NCBI GenBank assembly: GCA_965153455.1 | Contig: OZ234497.1 | Coordinates: 434,001-498,000, forward strand | Direction of reading: 5' to 3' | DNA from: Sphagnum compactum | Lineage: Eukaryota; Bryophyta; Sphagnopsida; Sphagnales | Length of the DNA stretch: 64,000 nucleotides | Shown: in pieces, positions 38,631 through 50,409 of the stretch | Numbering within the stretch: the first letter of the stretch is position 1 | How the letters are laid out: each line of letters begins with the position of its first letter | The notes under the pieces: model-generated | What the model saw: only the letters and a program-made list of their open reading frames with translations | The model's database searches: none | Told to the model about the DNA's origin: nothing | Position numbers and translations under genes: made by a program

Positions 38631-38676
38631 TCCATTATTTCATGTTCTTGACAAATGAAATGGTTATGAAAAAACC

Positions 38677-39068
38677 ATGGACGACCTTCACAAGGCTAGT
38701 GTTCATGAATTAAACACTGGAATCATTTAAATAACACATGTGGAAAACGCGAAAAAAAGGTGTTGAAAGATTATCAAGTAGCCTTGAAAAACCTTGACAA
38801 GGTTTATGTTCAATGAACCAAAAGTGCATTAAGTTTAAGAACTTGTGCACATGAAAAAAAAGGTCTTCAAGGAAGATGAAAAAACTTTTGAAGACTTTGA
38901 CAAACATGATGTTATTAAACCAAGCATTGCACATATTTTAGGGATTTTTATTAATATGCCAAACATGTGTTAAACAATTATGAAAAAGCTTTCAAGGACC
39001 TTGACAAGGTTCATGTTCTTGAACCAAACGATGCATTCATTTTGTGAACTCGTGCAAAGGTCAAAAGA
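38677..39068 (+). pseudogene. Dead TPR units upstream of the TPR-kinase start
   Basis: Three to four 102-bp-like units continue the TPR array 5' of the open frame. The last reads NYEKAFKDLDKVHVLEPNDA and then FIL, TGA at 39045-39047, TRAKVKRM. Sibling units have CGA (Arg) at this codon, so a C-to-T change is implied. Units further upstream contain GACCTTCACAAGGCTAGTGT (near 38680), CCTTGAAAAACCTTGACAAG (near 38783) and GAAGACTTTGACAAACATG (near 38894). They carry stops and frameshifts. The coding array was once longer at its 5' end. Confidence 0.85.
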
Positions 39069-41618
39069 ATGTTGGATGATTATCAAGGAGCTTTGGAGGA
39101 GTTCGACAAGGTTGATGTTCTTGAACAAAACAATGCAATCCCTTTGAAGACTCATGAAAATGTAAAAGGGATGTCAAATGACTATCAAAGAGCTTTGGAG
39201 AACATTGACAAGGTTGATATTCTTCAACCAAACAATGCATTCATTTTGCCAATTCGTGCAAAGGTTAAAAAGATGTTGGATGAGTATCAAGGAGCATTGG
39301 AGGACCTTCACAAGGGTGATGTTCTTGCGCCAAGCAATGTAACCACTTTGAAGATTTGTGGAAATGTCAAAAAGATGTTGCATGACTTTCAAAGAGCCTT
39401 GGAGGACCTTGACAAAGTTGATGTTCTTGAACCAAACAATGTAGTCACTTTGACTATTCGTGGAGAGGTCAAAACAATGTTGGATGACTATCAAGGAGCC
39501 TTAGAGGCTCTTCACAAGGCTGATGTTCTTGCACCAAATAATGCATTCACTTTGAGTGTTCATGGAGCTTTCAAAATAATCTTGCATGACTATCAAAGAG
39601 CCTTGGAGGACCTTGACAAGGCTAATGTTCTTGAACCAAATGATGCATTCACTTTGAGTGTTCGTGGAGCTATCAAAAGGAACCTGGATGATTATCAAGG
39701 AGCCTTGGAGGACCTTGACAAGGCTGATGTTTTTGAACCAAACAATGCATTCACTTTGAGGATTCGTGGAGATGTCAAAAGGATATTGAATGACTATCGC
39801 GGAGCCTTAGAGGACCTTGACAAGGTTGATGTTCTTCAACCAAACAATGCATTCACTTTGAGAAATCGTGGAAATGTCAAAAGGAGGTTGGATGATTATC
39901 AAGCAGCCTTGGAGGACCTTGACAAGGCTCATGTTCTTGAACCAAACCATGCATTCACTTTGCGACATCGTGGAGAGGTCAAAAGCATGTTACATGACTA
40001 TCAAGGAGCCTTGGAGGACCTTGACAAGGCTAATGTTCTTGAACCAAACCATCATTTCACTTTGAGTGTTCGTGCAACTGTAAAAAAAAAGTTCAAAGAC
40101 TATCAAGGAACTTTGGAGGACTTTGACAAGGCTAATGTTCTTCAACCAAACAATGCATTCACTTTGCGACATCCTGGAGAGGTCAAAAGGATGTTGCATG
40201 ACTATCAAGGAACCTTGGAGGACCTTGACAAGGCTCATGTTCTTGAACCAAACAATGCATTCACTTTGCGAACTCGTGGAGAGGTCAAGAGGATGTCGGA
40301 TGATAATCAAGGAGCCTTGGAGAACCTTGACAAGGCTCATGTTCTTGAACCAAACAATGCATTCACTTTGCGAACTCGTGGAGAGGTGAAAAGGATGTTG
40401 CATGACTATCAAGGAGCCTTAGAGGACTTTGACAAGGCTAATGTTCTTGAACCAAACCATCATTTCACTTTGAATGATCGTGGAGCTGTAAAAAAGAATA
40501 TAAAAGATAATCAAGGAGCCTTGGAGGAACTTGACAAGGCTCATGTTCTTGAACCAAACAATGCATTCACTTTGCAAACTCGTGGAGAGGTCAAGAGGAT
40601 GTTGGATGATAATCAAAGAGCCTTGGAGGACCTTGACAAGGCTGATGTTCTTGAACCAAACAATGCATTCACTTTGCAAACTCGTGCAGAGGTCAAATGG
40701 ATGTTGCATGACTATCAAGGAGCCTTGGAGGACCTTGACAAGGCTCATGTTCTTGAACCAAACAATGCATTCACTTTGCGAACTCGTGCAGAGGTCAAAT
40801 GGATGTTGCATGACTATCAAGGAGCCTTGGAGGACCTTGACAAGGCTCATGTTCTTGAACCAAACAATGCATTCACTTTGAGTGTTCGTGGAAAGGTCAA
40901 AAGGATGTTGCATGACTATCAAGGAGCCTTGGAGGAGCTTGACAAGGCTCATGTTCTTGAACCAAACGATGCATTCACTTTGCGACATCGTGGAGAGGTC
41001 AAAAGCATGTTGCATGATTATCAAGGAGCCTTGGAGGACCTTGACAAGGCTCATGTTCTTGAACCAAACCATGCATTCACTTTACGACATCGTGGAGAGG
41101 TCAAAAGGATGTTGCGTGACTATCAAGGAGCCTTGGAGGACCTTGACAAGGCTAATGTTCTTGAACCAAACAATGTATTCACTTTGCAAACTTGTGGAGA
41201 GGTCAACAGGATGTTGCATGACTATCAAGGAGCCTTGGAGGACCTTGACAAGGCTGATGTTCTTGAACCAAACAATGTATTCACTTTGCAAACTCGTGGA
41301 GAGGTCAAAAGGATGTTGGATGATAATCAAGGAGCCTTGGAGGACCTTGACAAGGCTCATGTTCTTGAACCAAACAATGCATTCACTTTGCGACATCGTG
41401 GAGAGGTCAAAAGGATGTTGCATGACTATCAAGGAGCCTTGGAGGACCTTGACAAGGCTCATGTTCTTGAACCAAACAATGCATTCACTTTGAGTGTTCG
41501 TGGAGCTGTCAAAAGGAACCTGGATGACTATCAAGGAACCTTGGAGGACCTTGACAAGGCTGATGCTCTTGAACCAAATGATGCATTCACTTTAACAATT
41601 TATGCCCACATGAATTGG
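39069..41618 (+). repeat. 102-bp tandem coding repeat (25 units)
   Basis: Twenty-five head-to-tail units of 102 bp with no indel that breaks the unit length. Similarity is highest in the middle and 3' part. A 93-nt stretch starting at 40686 is identical to the one starting at 40788, exactly 102 bp later, evidence of very recent unit duplication. Outer 5' units (1-5) are the most diverged. Confidence 0.97.
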
Positions 41619-42257
41619 AGTTTAAACAAATATCAAGCAACATTGGAAGCGATCGATAAACTTCATAATCTCACACCAAATGATGAACAAGATCGAAAAT
41701 GGTTGAAATGGATGTTCGATGAATACCAACCGATAATAGAATCGTTGCCATTAAATTCGAGTATTCGATCTTTTACATACGATGAATTGAATTTCGGACC
41801 AAGTTTGGGGAGAGGAGCCTATGGTGAGGTGTATCAAAGTTGTTGGAAAGGCATTACGATTGCGATTAAAGTTTTGGAATGGAGTGGTGAACATAATGAA
41901 GGTGCAAAAAAATCTTTCGTATCAGAAATGAACACCTTGGGATCAATTCGACATATGAATTTAGTTCGTCTTTTGGGCTATTGTATCAAAGGCTTAAAAC
42001 ACATGTTGGTGTATGAATACATTTCAAATTCATCTCTTGACAAATGGTTCGATGGAGATAAACGTTTGGATTGGGACAAACAAATATGCATCCTTATAGG
42101 GGTCGCTCGAGGATTGGCACATTTGCGTCATAAATGTGATCCAACAATTGTTCATCTTGACATCAAACCAGGAAATATCCTTTTGGATAAGGATTACACC
42201 CCAAAATTGGCTGATTTTGGGTTGGCAAAAATTTTACATGGCAAGGATGAAAATGTG
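39069..42257 (+). CDS. TPR-array protein kinase, exon 1 (25 TPR units plus kinase N-lobe)
   Basis: This exon encodes 1,063 residues. Residues 1-850 are 25 TPR units of exactly 34 residues (consensus YQGALEDLDKAHVLEPNNAF, then TLRTRGEVKRMLHD). Unit 26 (851-884) is degenerate. The kinase domain starts at ~901: glycine loop LGRGAYGEVY (913-922), VAIK-type Lys934, alpha-C Glu953, hinge LVYEYI, catalytic loop HLDIKPGNILL (1029-1039), DFG at 1049-1051. Arg of the usual HRD is Leu, so it is a non-RD kinase. No signal peptide or membrane segment is seen, so it is probably a cytosolic RLCK; TPRs usually bind partner proteins. The start is the first in-frame ATG after TGA at 39045. The donor GTATGT at 42258 leaves phase 0. 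The kinase resembles LRK10L/S-domain-type plant RLKs (inference). The TPR unit phase makes long open frames in other frames and on the minus strand; these are shadows. Confidence 0.93.
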
Positions 42258-42667
42258 GTATGTGCCCCACCATTATTTTTTTGTTGATTAAATGCATGGG
42301 CATTATATCTTAGTGCAATTATGAACTTTGCAAATTTGAACACTCTTGTGGGCCACAATTTAATAATTTTATATTTTCATTATTATAGGTCATGGAATAA
42401 ATATGATAAACAATCACAATGTAAAATGAATATTTGAAAAACACTTAATGTAATAATTCATGAAATTACAAAATTTATATTACAAAATTTCTTTTTATGT
42501 GTGCACAAGTAATAATAAAAGGATTGCGACTTTTGTGATGAAAAAAAAGTCAAGTTTCCTATTGGTATTATACCATATTGGGTATGGGTTTTATGAATTT
42601 TGACATGTATATTCAATGCATGCAACGCCCATTGAAATTATTGATATTTTTGAAATTTTAAATTCAG
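42258..42667 (+). other. Intron 1 of the TPR-kinase gene (410 bp)
   Basis: Begins GTATGT and ends AATTCAG, AT-rich throughout. It interrupts the kinase activation segment between DENV and IALAS in phase 0. Confidence 0.88.
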
Positions 42668-42979
42668 ATTGCATTAGCTTCAACTTTTAGGCCAGGAACA
42701 AGCGGATATATGGCACCAGAAATTCATTCAAATCAAGCATCGACAAAAAGTGATGTGTATAGCTTTGGAGTATTGTTGATTCGACTTGTGAATGGATCAC
42801 CATTGACTTTAGATGGAAATGAAATTCACATTCGCCACTTTATCCAATGGGTACAAGAGGTTCAAGAGGAAGAAGATGGATTTCAACAAATTTTTGATGT
42901 TGCAATTAATAATTCAATTGTTGGGTTTGATCGAAATGAAGCCAAATCATTTTTGCAAATTTCCCTTCAATGCATCAAG
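42668..42979 (+). CDS. TPR-array protein kinase, exon 2 (activation segment and C-lobe)
   Basis: Encodes 104 residues in phase with exon 1: STFRPGTSGYMAPEI (P+1 loop and APE), then TKSDVYSFGVLLIRLVNG (helix F with the invariant Asp), then HIRHFIQWVQEV and SFLQISLQCIK. The exon ends in phase 0 at AAG before GTAAATC. If the donor were not used, the frame would run on only to 43072 and the kinase would lack helix I (the RP motif), so a further exon is required; it is found at 60864. Confidence 0.92.
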
Positions 42980-43319
42980 GTAAATCTTGTGCCAAATCTT
43001 TTATTTTATCATTCAATTTGTGGTCAAGCAAATTTCAAAAACCTAAAATCATGGATTCAATGTAATATTTGAAACAATATGAAACACTAATAGAAATTTT
43101 GTCATTTGCAACCATTCCTTGTGTGACTATGTGTGATTAAATGTCACTTATGACTATGAATGGTTGCTTCTGAAACTAATTTTCAAATTTGGATGGATTT
43201 TGGTCTTCTTTTCAACTAGGTTGCAATTATGACCTATTTCATCTTTTCAATAGGTTGATTTTTCATGATGTCTTTTTATTTTTACAACATCATATATACA
43301 TTTAGTTGCACATGCAACC

Positions 43320-43640
43320 AAAATAGTTACACTATAATTACATAAGGTACATATGTTACCTAGTAACTACACATATAGATTATTTAATAATACATATTTA
43401 TCTATATGTATATACCTACCTATTATGTATTTATGTATATACCACTTACATCCCTACCTACGTAATTACTAAATACCTACCTACTACCTACCTATTTATT
43501 TACTAGGTGCATATACCATACCTACCTACTATGTACACCTACCTATGTACCATTTATCTACCTAGCTACCTAGCTATTTATTAGGTACCTACATACATAC
43601 CTACGTATCCACTAGCTACTTAATAGGCCTATTTAATTAT
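43320..43640. repeat. CTACCTA-rich patch in intron 2
   Basis: Dominated by TACCTACCTA, CTAGCTACCTA and ATGTATATACC variants. It is the complement-strand counterpart of the TAGG-rich block at 29105-29820. A weaker continuation with CCTAGG and TGGCCTA motifs lies near 44020-44200. Confidence 0.75.
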
Positions 43641-44739
43641 AAATATTTATTTAGAGGCTATCTAAATAGGTATTTTAAATAATTAATTATTTTTAAACTA
43701 TTTAAATTTTGACTTCAAATAAATATTATCTAAATTATTACCTAGTAAAAACTTATGCTACCTAGTAGGTAGGCTATGTAATAGTATATCTTAAGGAATA
43801 GTTGCAACTAGGTTAGAACTATGCGATTAAGAGCTATAGATAAAATTTTATCCCATATTGTTTGTCTTCCATTTCAAATTTACAAACTATATAAATAGGT
43901 TGATTTGGTGTAAACACATTAAATTTTTTTAGTTGCCATATGGGAGGAGCTAATCACATACGCTCCACATAATAGGTTAAATTTAAAATAAAATTGGATT
44001 TTGTTGTAACAATTTAGACCTAGACCTAAGTACCTACCTACCTAAGCTAGACAATGGCTAGGTGGCCTAGGCATAGCCTAGGTGCCACATGGCCTATTTT
44101 AAATGGTTTACCTTGAAATTAGGTTAGGTACATTAGGCACTTAATTAGGTTAGGTGGCCTAACCTAGGCTTAGCTCAAGTGCCAATTGGCCTATCATAAG
44201 TGGTCCAACCTTAAATGATTATAAATTTTAAGTTGTCACGTCGTTCAATCTTAAGCCACCACATGGCACAATAAAATTGCTTTAATTGAATAGTTGAAAA
44301 AAATTCAAATGATGCCATGTGTTACATTCTTAGGTTACCAGGTGTGAACATATTGCTGTACATTGTAGTTGTAAGTGTAGTCGCAAGAACTCATCCTTGG
44401 ATACATGTGTAAAATTGTCATACGTGTATTCTATGAAAACAAATATTTCATCTGTTGTTTGCAACTAGCGTCGTTCCTAATTTGTCATTTGCTACTAGGC
44501 TAACTTTTAGTGGTAAATGTTGTTTGCGACTAAAATTTAGTCATAAACCACACTTTTTCTACTAGTGAAATAAGTTAAATTGGATTGATTAATGAATGTA
44601 AAACTTCTTAAGAAGGTTTACACATGCAAATGGTACATTCAATTTCATTTGGAATTCCTTAAACCATTTGCATGATTGATATGTAAAGTCAATTTGAGTA
44701 TCCTAGTTTCAAATATTGACAAGCTTCAATTACTTACAC

Positions 44740-45670
44740 GGACCTGCACAAAACCAACACAAGGTGGTTAATGCATAGTTGGAGCACTTTTGATGTTAGG
44801 ATAAGCCACGGGCAAATTCGGACTCACAAGACTCACCACAAGACTCACCACGGCCCAAACTTGGGGGAAGCCACCACCTTCCCCCTTATAGTATACTATG
44901 TGCCTTTCCACGAGGCCCACATCCAAATGGCATTTTGTCTCGGGACTTGGGAGTCCCGAAATTGCCAAAGTTGGGACTCCCCCGACTTTGGGGCCCCATA
45001 ACTTTGCGAGCAGACCTTTGATCGAGATGAGGTCTAGAGCAAAGTTGTAGCCCTTGTCAAGAGCTTTGCAACGGTATGTCGCATGTCACCTGCACGCAAG
45101 GAAATCAGGTCGATTCCTGACTTTTAATGGTCAAAAGTCAAACTACCAATTTGACTCCCGACCTTTCTTTTGGCCATAACTTGTGTTTCAAATGTCCAAA
45201 TGGGTCATGCGAGCCCATTTTAGACATCTACGTTTCGAGAGCTTTTCAATGATATAACAAACTTCTCAAGCCATTGAGTTTTGACCCCTGAAATTATCTC
45301 CTAAAAGTTCGGGAGTCCACCGGGACTTCATTTCCCAAAGTGGGAGTTCCCTTGGGAGTGTGAGGGTCTATTCCCTCACACTCTCTTTCATTCCCGGGAG
45401 CATGCGGCATGACTCCCGGGTCTCCCTCTTGGCCTGCAACCTTGCAACCCCTTGCCTTGGTCATGAGCCCAAGGCTAGGGTTGCGACATTGCATTGTTGT
45501 TACTTGTTTCTTGCCTTCCATCGCTTTTCACCTTATATTGATATTGCTTGATTTTTGCCTTGTGTTCCTATTATTCATTCCTCACTTTGCATTGTTATTT
45601 TTTGATGCCCGCCTTGCATTGCTGTTGTTCGATGTTCGCCTTGCATTGTTGTTGTTAGTTGTTCATTAAA
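44740..45670. mobile_element. GC-rich transposon-like block in intron 2
   Basis: This ~900-bp stretch is clearly richer in GC than all neighbours and has local inverted motifs such as CGGGACTTGGGAGTCCCG. It carries a GGCCATAACTTGTGTTTCAA region reminiscent of plant LTR/leader sequences and ends in a short tandem repeat of GCCTTGCATTGTTGTTGTT near 45560-45662. No protein domain is visible. Retroelement LTR or leader origin is inference from composition and style only. Confidence 0.4.
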
Positions 45671-45679
45671 AAAATAATA

Positions 45680-47600
45680 ATAAAAATAAAAAATTCAAAA
45701 AAAAATTGGAAATTTCTAAGATCCAGCTTGTGAGAACCGACCATGAAGACCAACTGTTCTTAAATTGTTGAAAACCACCAAGCTTAAAAATCAAATTTTT
45801 TCCTTGGAAATATCTAATACCCATGATGATTCTTGTAAGCCCCCTATTTTTAAAAAACGTAAGAACTGAGGTAATTATCACACATGGCCTTAAAGAATTG
45901 AAACCAATGGTTCTCTAAAATTAATGAAAACTGCCCAACACTGGTTGTAACCCATTTCCAATTGGTAGTTGGTTTACCAACAAAGTAGTCCAACATGGAC
46001 TATCATCAATTCTTGGTCCAATCATTAGTCCATTTCCATCACATCTACTCAAGGCTAAATGTTCACATTTGATGAATGGAATTCATTCATGTTGTTTGAT
46101 TGAATTGTTCTTCCCGACCTTTGGGTTTAAAGTTTGATTTCAACTATCCCGTAATGATTGGAATAGATCATGATCATTAAAAAACAACCATGTTAGATAA
46201 TATCCCCCAAGTGCAATTGTAATTGACTAATTTATGGTTGTGACTAACCTAGATTTAACAATAATAATCAATTAGATTGTGATTAGATTACAACTAGGTT
46301 ACAATTGGATTAGAAATTGTTTGCAACTATTTAAAATTAGATGCCAACTAAAACTAATTATAATGGTAATGAAATAAAATGAAGATGGAAAAATGTTGTA
46401 ATAAATTAGGTGAAAAAATGACATCTACAATTGTGAACAAATAACCCACGATCAAAGTAAAATCACTAGAAATACCAATTCATAATTCAAATACATGGCA
46501 CATAAGAATATCATGTTTTTAAAGGTATCGAGTGCAAGGTAACACAAAACAATATTCACAATGAAACAATTTTCACAAACATGGAACATTAGATATTTTT
46601 GAATAAGGCATGTGTAGCCTACATTTGGAATGTGTGACAAATTCCTAGAAAAGCAATACAAATAATTTGTTCCCACAAAGTTGTATTCCTTTTACATCCC
46701 CTAGATATTCTCTAAGTGGATCATCATTACAGTTGGTGACAAACAATACAATGTTTGCATTTATCACCCAAAAAAAATTAATTTTGATGCTTAAAATAAT
46801 CCATAGTTGCAAACATTTCCATACTTGGTGACATTTTTATAGAAGTTTAAGCAATTTTTGCATTTATTTTTATCATGAAAGTTGTTAAATTTGTATTGAA
46901 CCATATGTATGGGATTGGCAACCTTAAAACGTTCACAAATGGAAAAACAAGTCCAAAGGCCAAAATAATTTAAAATGTTTCTACAACCAAGAAATATGTT
47001 TGCAATTCATGTCTTTTATCATATGGGTGATCAATTAATTGTATGTGTTCAATATATATTTAAACATCAAATGTTGTCCATATCAAAAGGTCTTCATTTA
47101 TAATAACCCAAGAACCATAAGATGATTAAATCTTTTCTGATTGATGGGTTTAACTCCACTACGCCTTATACTTTAACTTGGATCTTAATTATCCAAATCA
47201 TGATGTTTTTTTCATTTTGATATTTTTGGTCTAAACCATTTGATTGCCCCTGTAAGTCTGATGTTGGTCTGTGCCACTTTTGTTTGGGATCCTTGTTTAC
47301 ATGTGTCCAGTTTATGGCCTCAAGTTAATAAGACTTCTGTATTTCATTACATTTTGGACCTTGGACCCTTGTATCAGGTTCCATTCATTGTCATTCTTTT
47401 TTTAATTGTGATCAAAATATGAAACCTCTAATACATTTGCCACGTTTCACATGATTTTAAGATGATAATAGATTTTAAGAATGGGAGATTACACACATTG
47501 GATTCATTTAAATTGTTACAAATTGGACACATGGAATGCCACATGGATCTGTTGATGACATGGGCAAATATTTTTGCGTGTGTCAAAGTATATTCCTCCA
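45680..47600. other. No gene seen (intronic)
   Basis: AT-rich intron sequence with short chance frames and no recognisable element. Confidence 0.45.
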
Positions 47601-47639
47601 CATCAACAAGATTGTCAAAAAAAATACCTTTGATTTGGA

Positions 47640-48547
47640 TGGAATATATTAAGAATATTTTTTGTGCTCACGGTCACATGTTCATGAAATAACATCCATG
47701 TAGTAGGAAATTCAAGTCCCAATTCTTGGGTAAGAAGTTGGGAACCTAACTACCATTTTCCAATGTTAAGAGATAACCAGATACAATTTAACCTACCATC
47801 GAACTTAGGAATTCCAAGAGACATGCTAAGCATGTAGTTAAAATCTTCAATGGGCATATGCTAAGTATGTAGTTAAAATCTTCAATGGGCCTGTAAGAAA
47901 ACATCAGATTTGATGGAGACATGAGAATACAACCCCAAACCTGAACTTTTGGAATTGCAAATGAAGTGTCATGCTCATTTACATATTTAACCATAGCTTT
48001 TACACAATCAAAAGACCCCCATGGACCAAACAAATAATTTAAAAGCATGTTAATACCTTCATGTGGGTCGTAAATTTTAATTGCAATCATTATTCCCCAA
48101 AACTCAATTAGGTTTGGAGCTTCAAATGAATCCTCAATGCTTAATGTGGGTAATTATGTACGGAGTATAATCACACACATACTTCTCAAGCCTAAATTAA
48201 AAATTGATGCATGAAGCATTTCACATCTATCACTACGCAACACATGTGGTATATATCAAAGTACACCATTATTGTTCCAAAAACTCATCAAACCCAAGTT
48301 GTTTAGTAAGGTCTAAGTCTTTAATTTCACCTACATTCAAAGTAGCTGACACATTATTCAATTCAATTTTTGGTGCAATGGAATCATCAATGCAAATTGA
48401 GTTTATTTGAAAATCATTTACAAAAGGGTTTATAGATGAATTGTTACAAACACCCTCTTGTTGGGAAGGTTTTGAGATGATTTGAATCTTTCGTGAAAAA
48501 ATCCCATAAAAACTTCTTAGCACATCACCAAGAATTTTGGATGGCAA
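47640..48547 (-). pseudogene. Possible decayed coding region, unknown family
   Basis: Two minus-strand frames (48269-48547, 92 codons; 47788-48090, 100 codons, open upstream to about 48125) have protein-like composition, for example IEDSFEAPNLIEFWGIMI and LLNYLFGPWGSFDCVKAMV. They lie in different frames with AT-rich DNA between. A 35-bp tandem duplication (AAGTATGTAGTTAAAATCTT at 47822-47890) falls inside the second. I recognise no domain. A mobile-element gene relic inside the intron is one possibility. Confidence 0.3.
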
Positions 48548-48559
48548 AGCTTGTGCATG

Positions 48560-50200
48560 TGGTTACAAATGGAAAGTTGGAAACAACTAACCAAACAAAA
48601 TTGGAAACAATTTAGTGCAAATTCGAAAAACAAGGGGTCATTGACATAACTTGAAATTTCAACCTTAAGTTCCATTTGCAAAATTGGGCGGACCCTTGAA
48701 ATTTAGCCCAATCACAAGTTTGAAGTTTCACAAAACAAACTTTCTTCAAGAAAGTAGTACTTGCACATTCAAACACATCATGTCAACTATATGCCTAAAG
48801 TATTTAGTCTACAGATATGAACACTGCATTTTAAGGTGAAAATGGCCACTTTAAATTCCAATAAATATACTTGTCCTTATATTTTGAGTAAACAAACTTA
48901 CCAAAATGAATTTAAAATTGAACAAATAGATTGTTTACCATAGTTTAAATAATTTCCCCAAATAATGAAGAAAGAAAAATAAGAAGTGTGAAAATGAGGC
49001 TAAGTAAAAGTTACATGATCTAAATTAATGAAAAATATTTACTAGATCTAATTATTGTTAATTTAAAAATCATTAATTCAATGTAGATTTTTGCCACCAA
49101 TCAACCATTTAAAAAGTCTTGTGCACCATTTTTCAAACATTTTCAACTACATAGTTGGGTTATTCACTCCGATTAGGGATTCTCTCTTGTTTTGGCAATA
49201 TATGTTAAATATTTTAAAAGATTTTATAAAGGTGAAATTCTAGTTATTTTGAATATTTCATTTGGTATATTTGTAACATATAAACTATTGATTTAAAAAT
49301 CCTTTTCTAATTGGGATTTATATTAATTATGTGGTTAACTACCAAAACATAATGAAAATTGAACGATATTACAAAAATTCTGAAATTTGGTAATTAAAGT
49401 TCCAAAAAAATAAAAAAATTAGCAATTTTCTAAAACCATCGTCATTTGAAATACATAAGGGAAAAAAAGGAAAGGAAAAGAAATGTATTTTTCAAGTCAA
49501 TGAGTTGTGAGTATAATGTAATGATAGATGAGAAATAAACAAATTACACAAGTCATGTGCTATGCTAAAACATTATTTATCAATAGAGGTCACAACAATG
49601 ATTATTTGTTGATTAAAAATAAACAAATGAAAAAAAAAAAATCTAGGTCACCAAATCCAACAACCTCATGGGTTTTGGAAAAAATAATCTCCAAGCATGC
49701 TAAACATTGAAAAAAATGGTCCATCTAGCAATTCCATTGGTCCTTTCAAATTCACAAACCTACCAAACCCTATTACATTCAAGATAACTCCAAGTGATCA
49801 TTGGTCACTACATTTGTCTTGCATATTTGCATTTGAAGGAGTTCAAAAGGGTAGTTAAGAACAATGTGTAGCCAAGTGGCAACTAAATTCTCACAACATT
49901 TTACTAATTTTTGGGGAAAAAATGATAAATTTTACATATCACCAAACTAAAAAGAAGTTGGAGAAACACTTGGGCATTGCCATTGCCTACTACAAAAGAA
50001 TAACCATGTGGCAAACTATCCATAGTTCCTTTCTTGCTTGGGCACTCATCAAGTGTAGCAACAAGATGTTCACACTTGAGCTCAAGCTCAAGTTGATTTT
50101 TTTTTGTGTAGAAGTTGTCGCATCACTAGGAAGCAAACTTTTTTTTTTTTTTTGGTAGGTCCACTTGCCCAAAAGATTCAAAATGAAAGACATCACATGA
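48560..50200. other. No gene seen (intronic)
   Basis: AT-rich intron sequence. Poly-A and poly-T runs near 49628-49640 and 50140-50153 are the only distinctive features. Confidence 0.45.
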
Positions 50201-50211
50201 AGATTGGCACT

Positions 50212-50400
50212 AAATGGATGGAAAAAGTTAAGGCACTTTAAATGGACTAAAATTAAGGGAACATGTTGTGTTCACTCTTATTATACCTTCTACATTCAAA
50301 GTTGAAATAGTTGACAATGTAAAACACTACTGTCAAGTTTTAGAGGATGGCCCCGATCATGTTTTTCTCTCAAGAATTCCATGCCTTGGAACTATCCATA
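50212..50400 (+). repeat. Dispersed repeat, partner of 54440-54660
   Basis: Shares a diverged ~190-bp block in the same orientation with 54440-54660. Landmarks are CATGTTGTGTTCACT, ACATTCAAA(G/A)TT, AGTTGACAA, GATCATGTTTTTC or AATCATGTTTTTC, and ATTCCA. The translations are also similar (TFKVEIVDNVK versus TFKIQVVDNIK), so it may derive from an old element gene. Confidence 0.65.
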
Positions 50401-50409
50401 CATCAAGAA

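Noticed and set aside
40419-41072. 217-codon open frame on the minus strand, and other long frames on both strands over 39.1-41.5 kb
   Set aside because: The 102-bp coding repeat is a multiple of three, so any frame free of stops in one unit is free of stops in all. These are shadows of the TPR exon.
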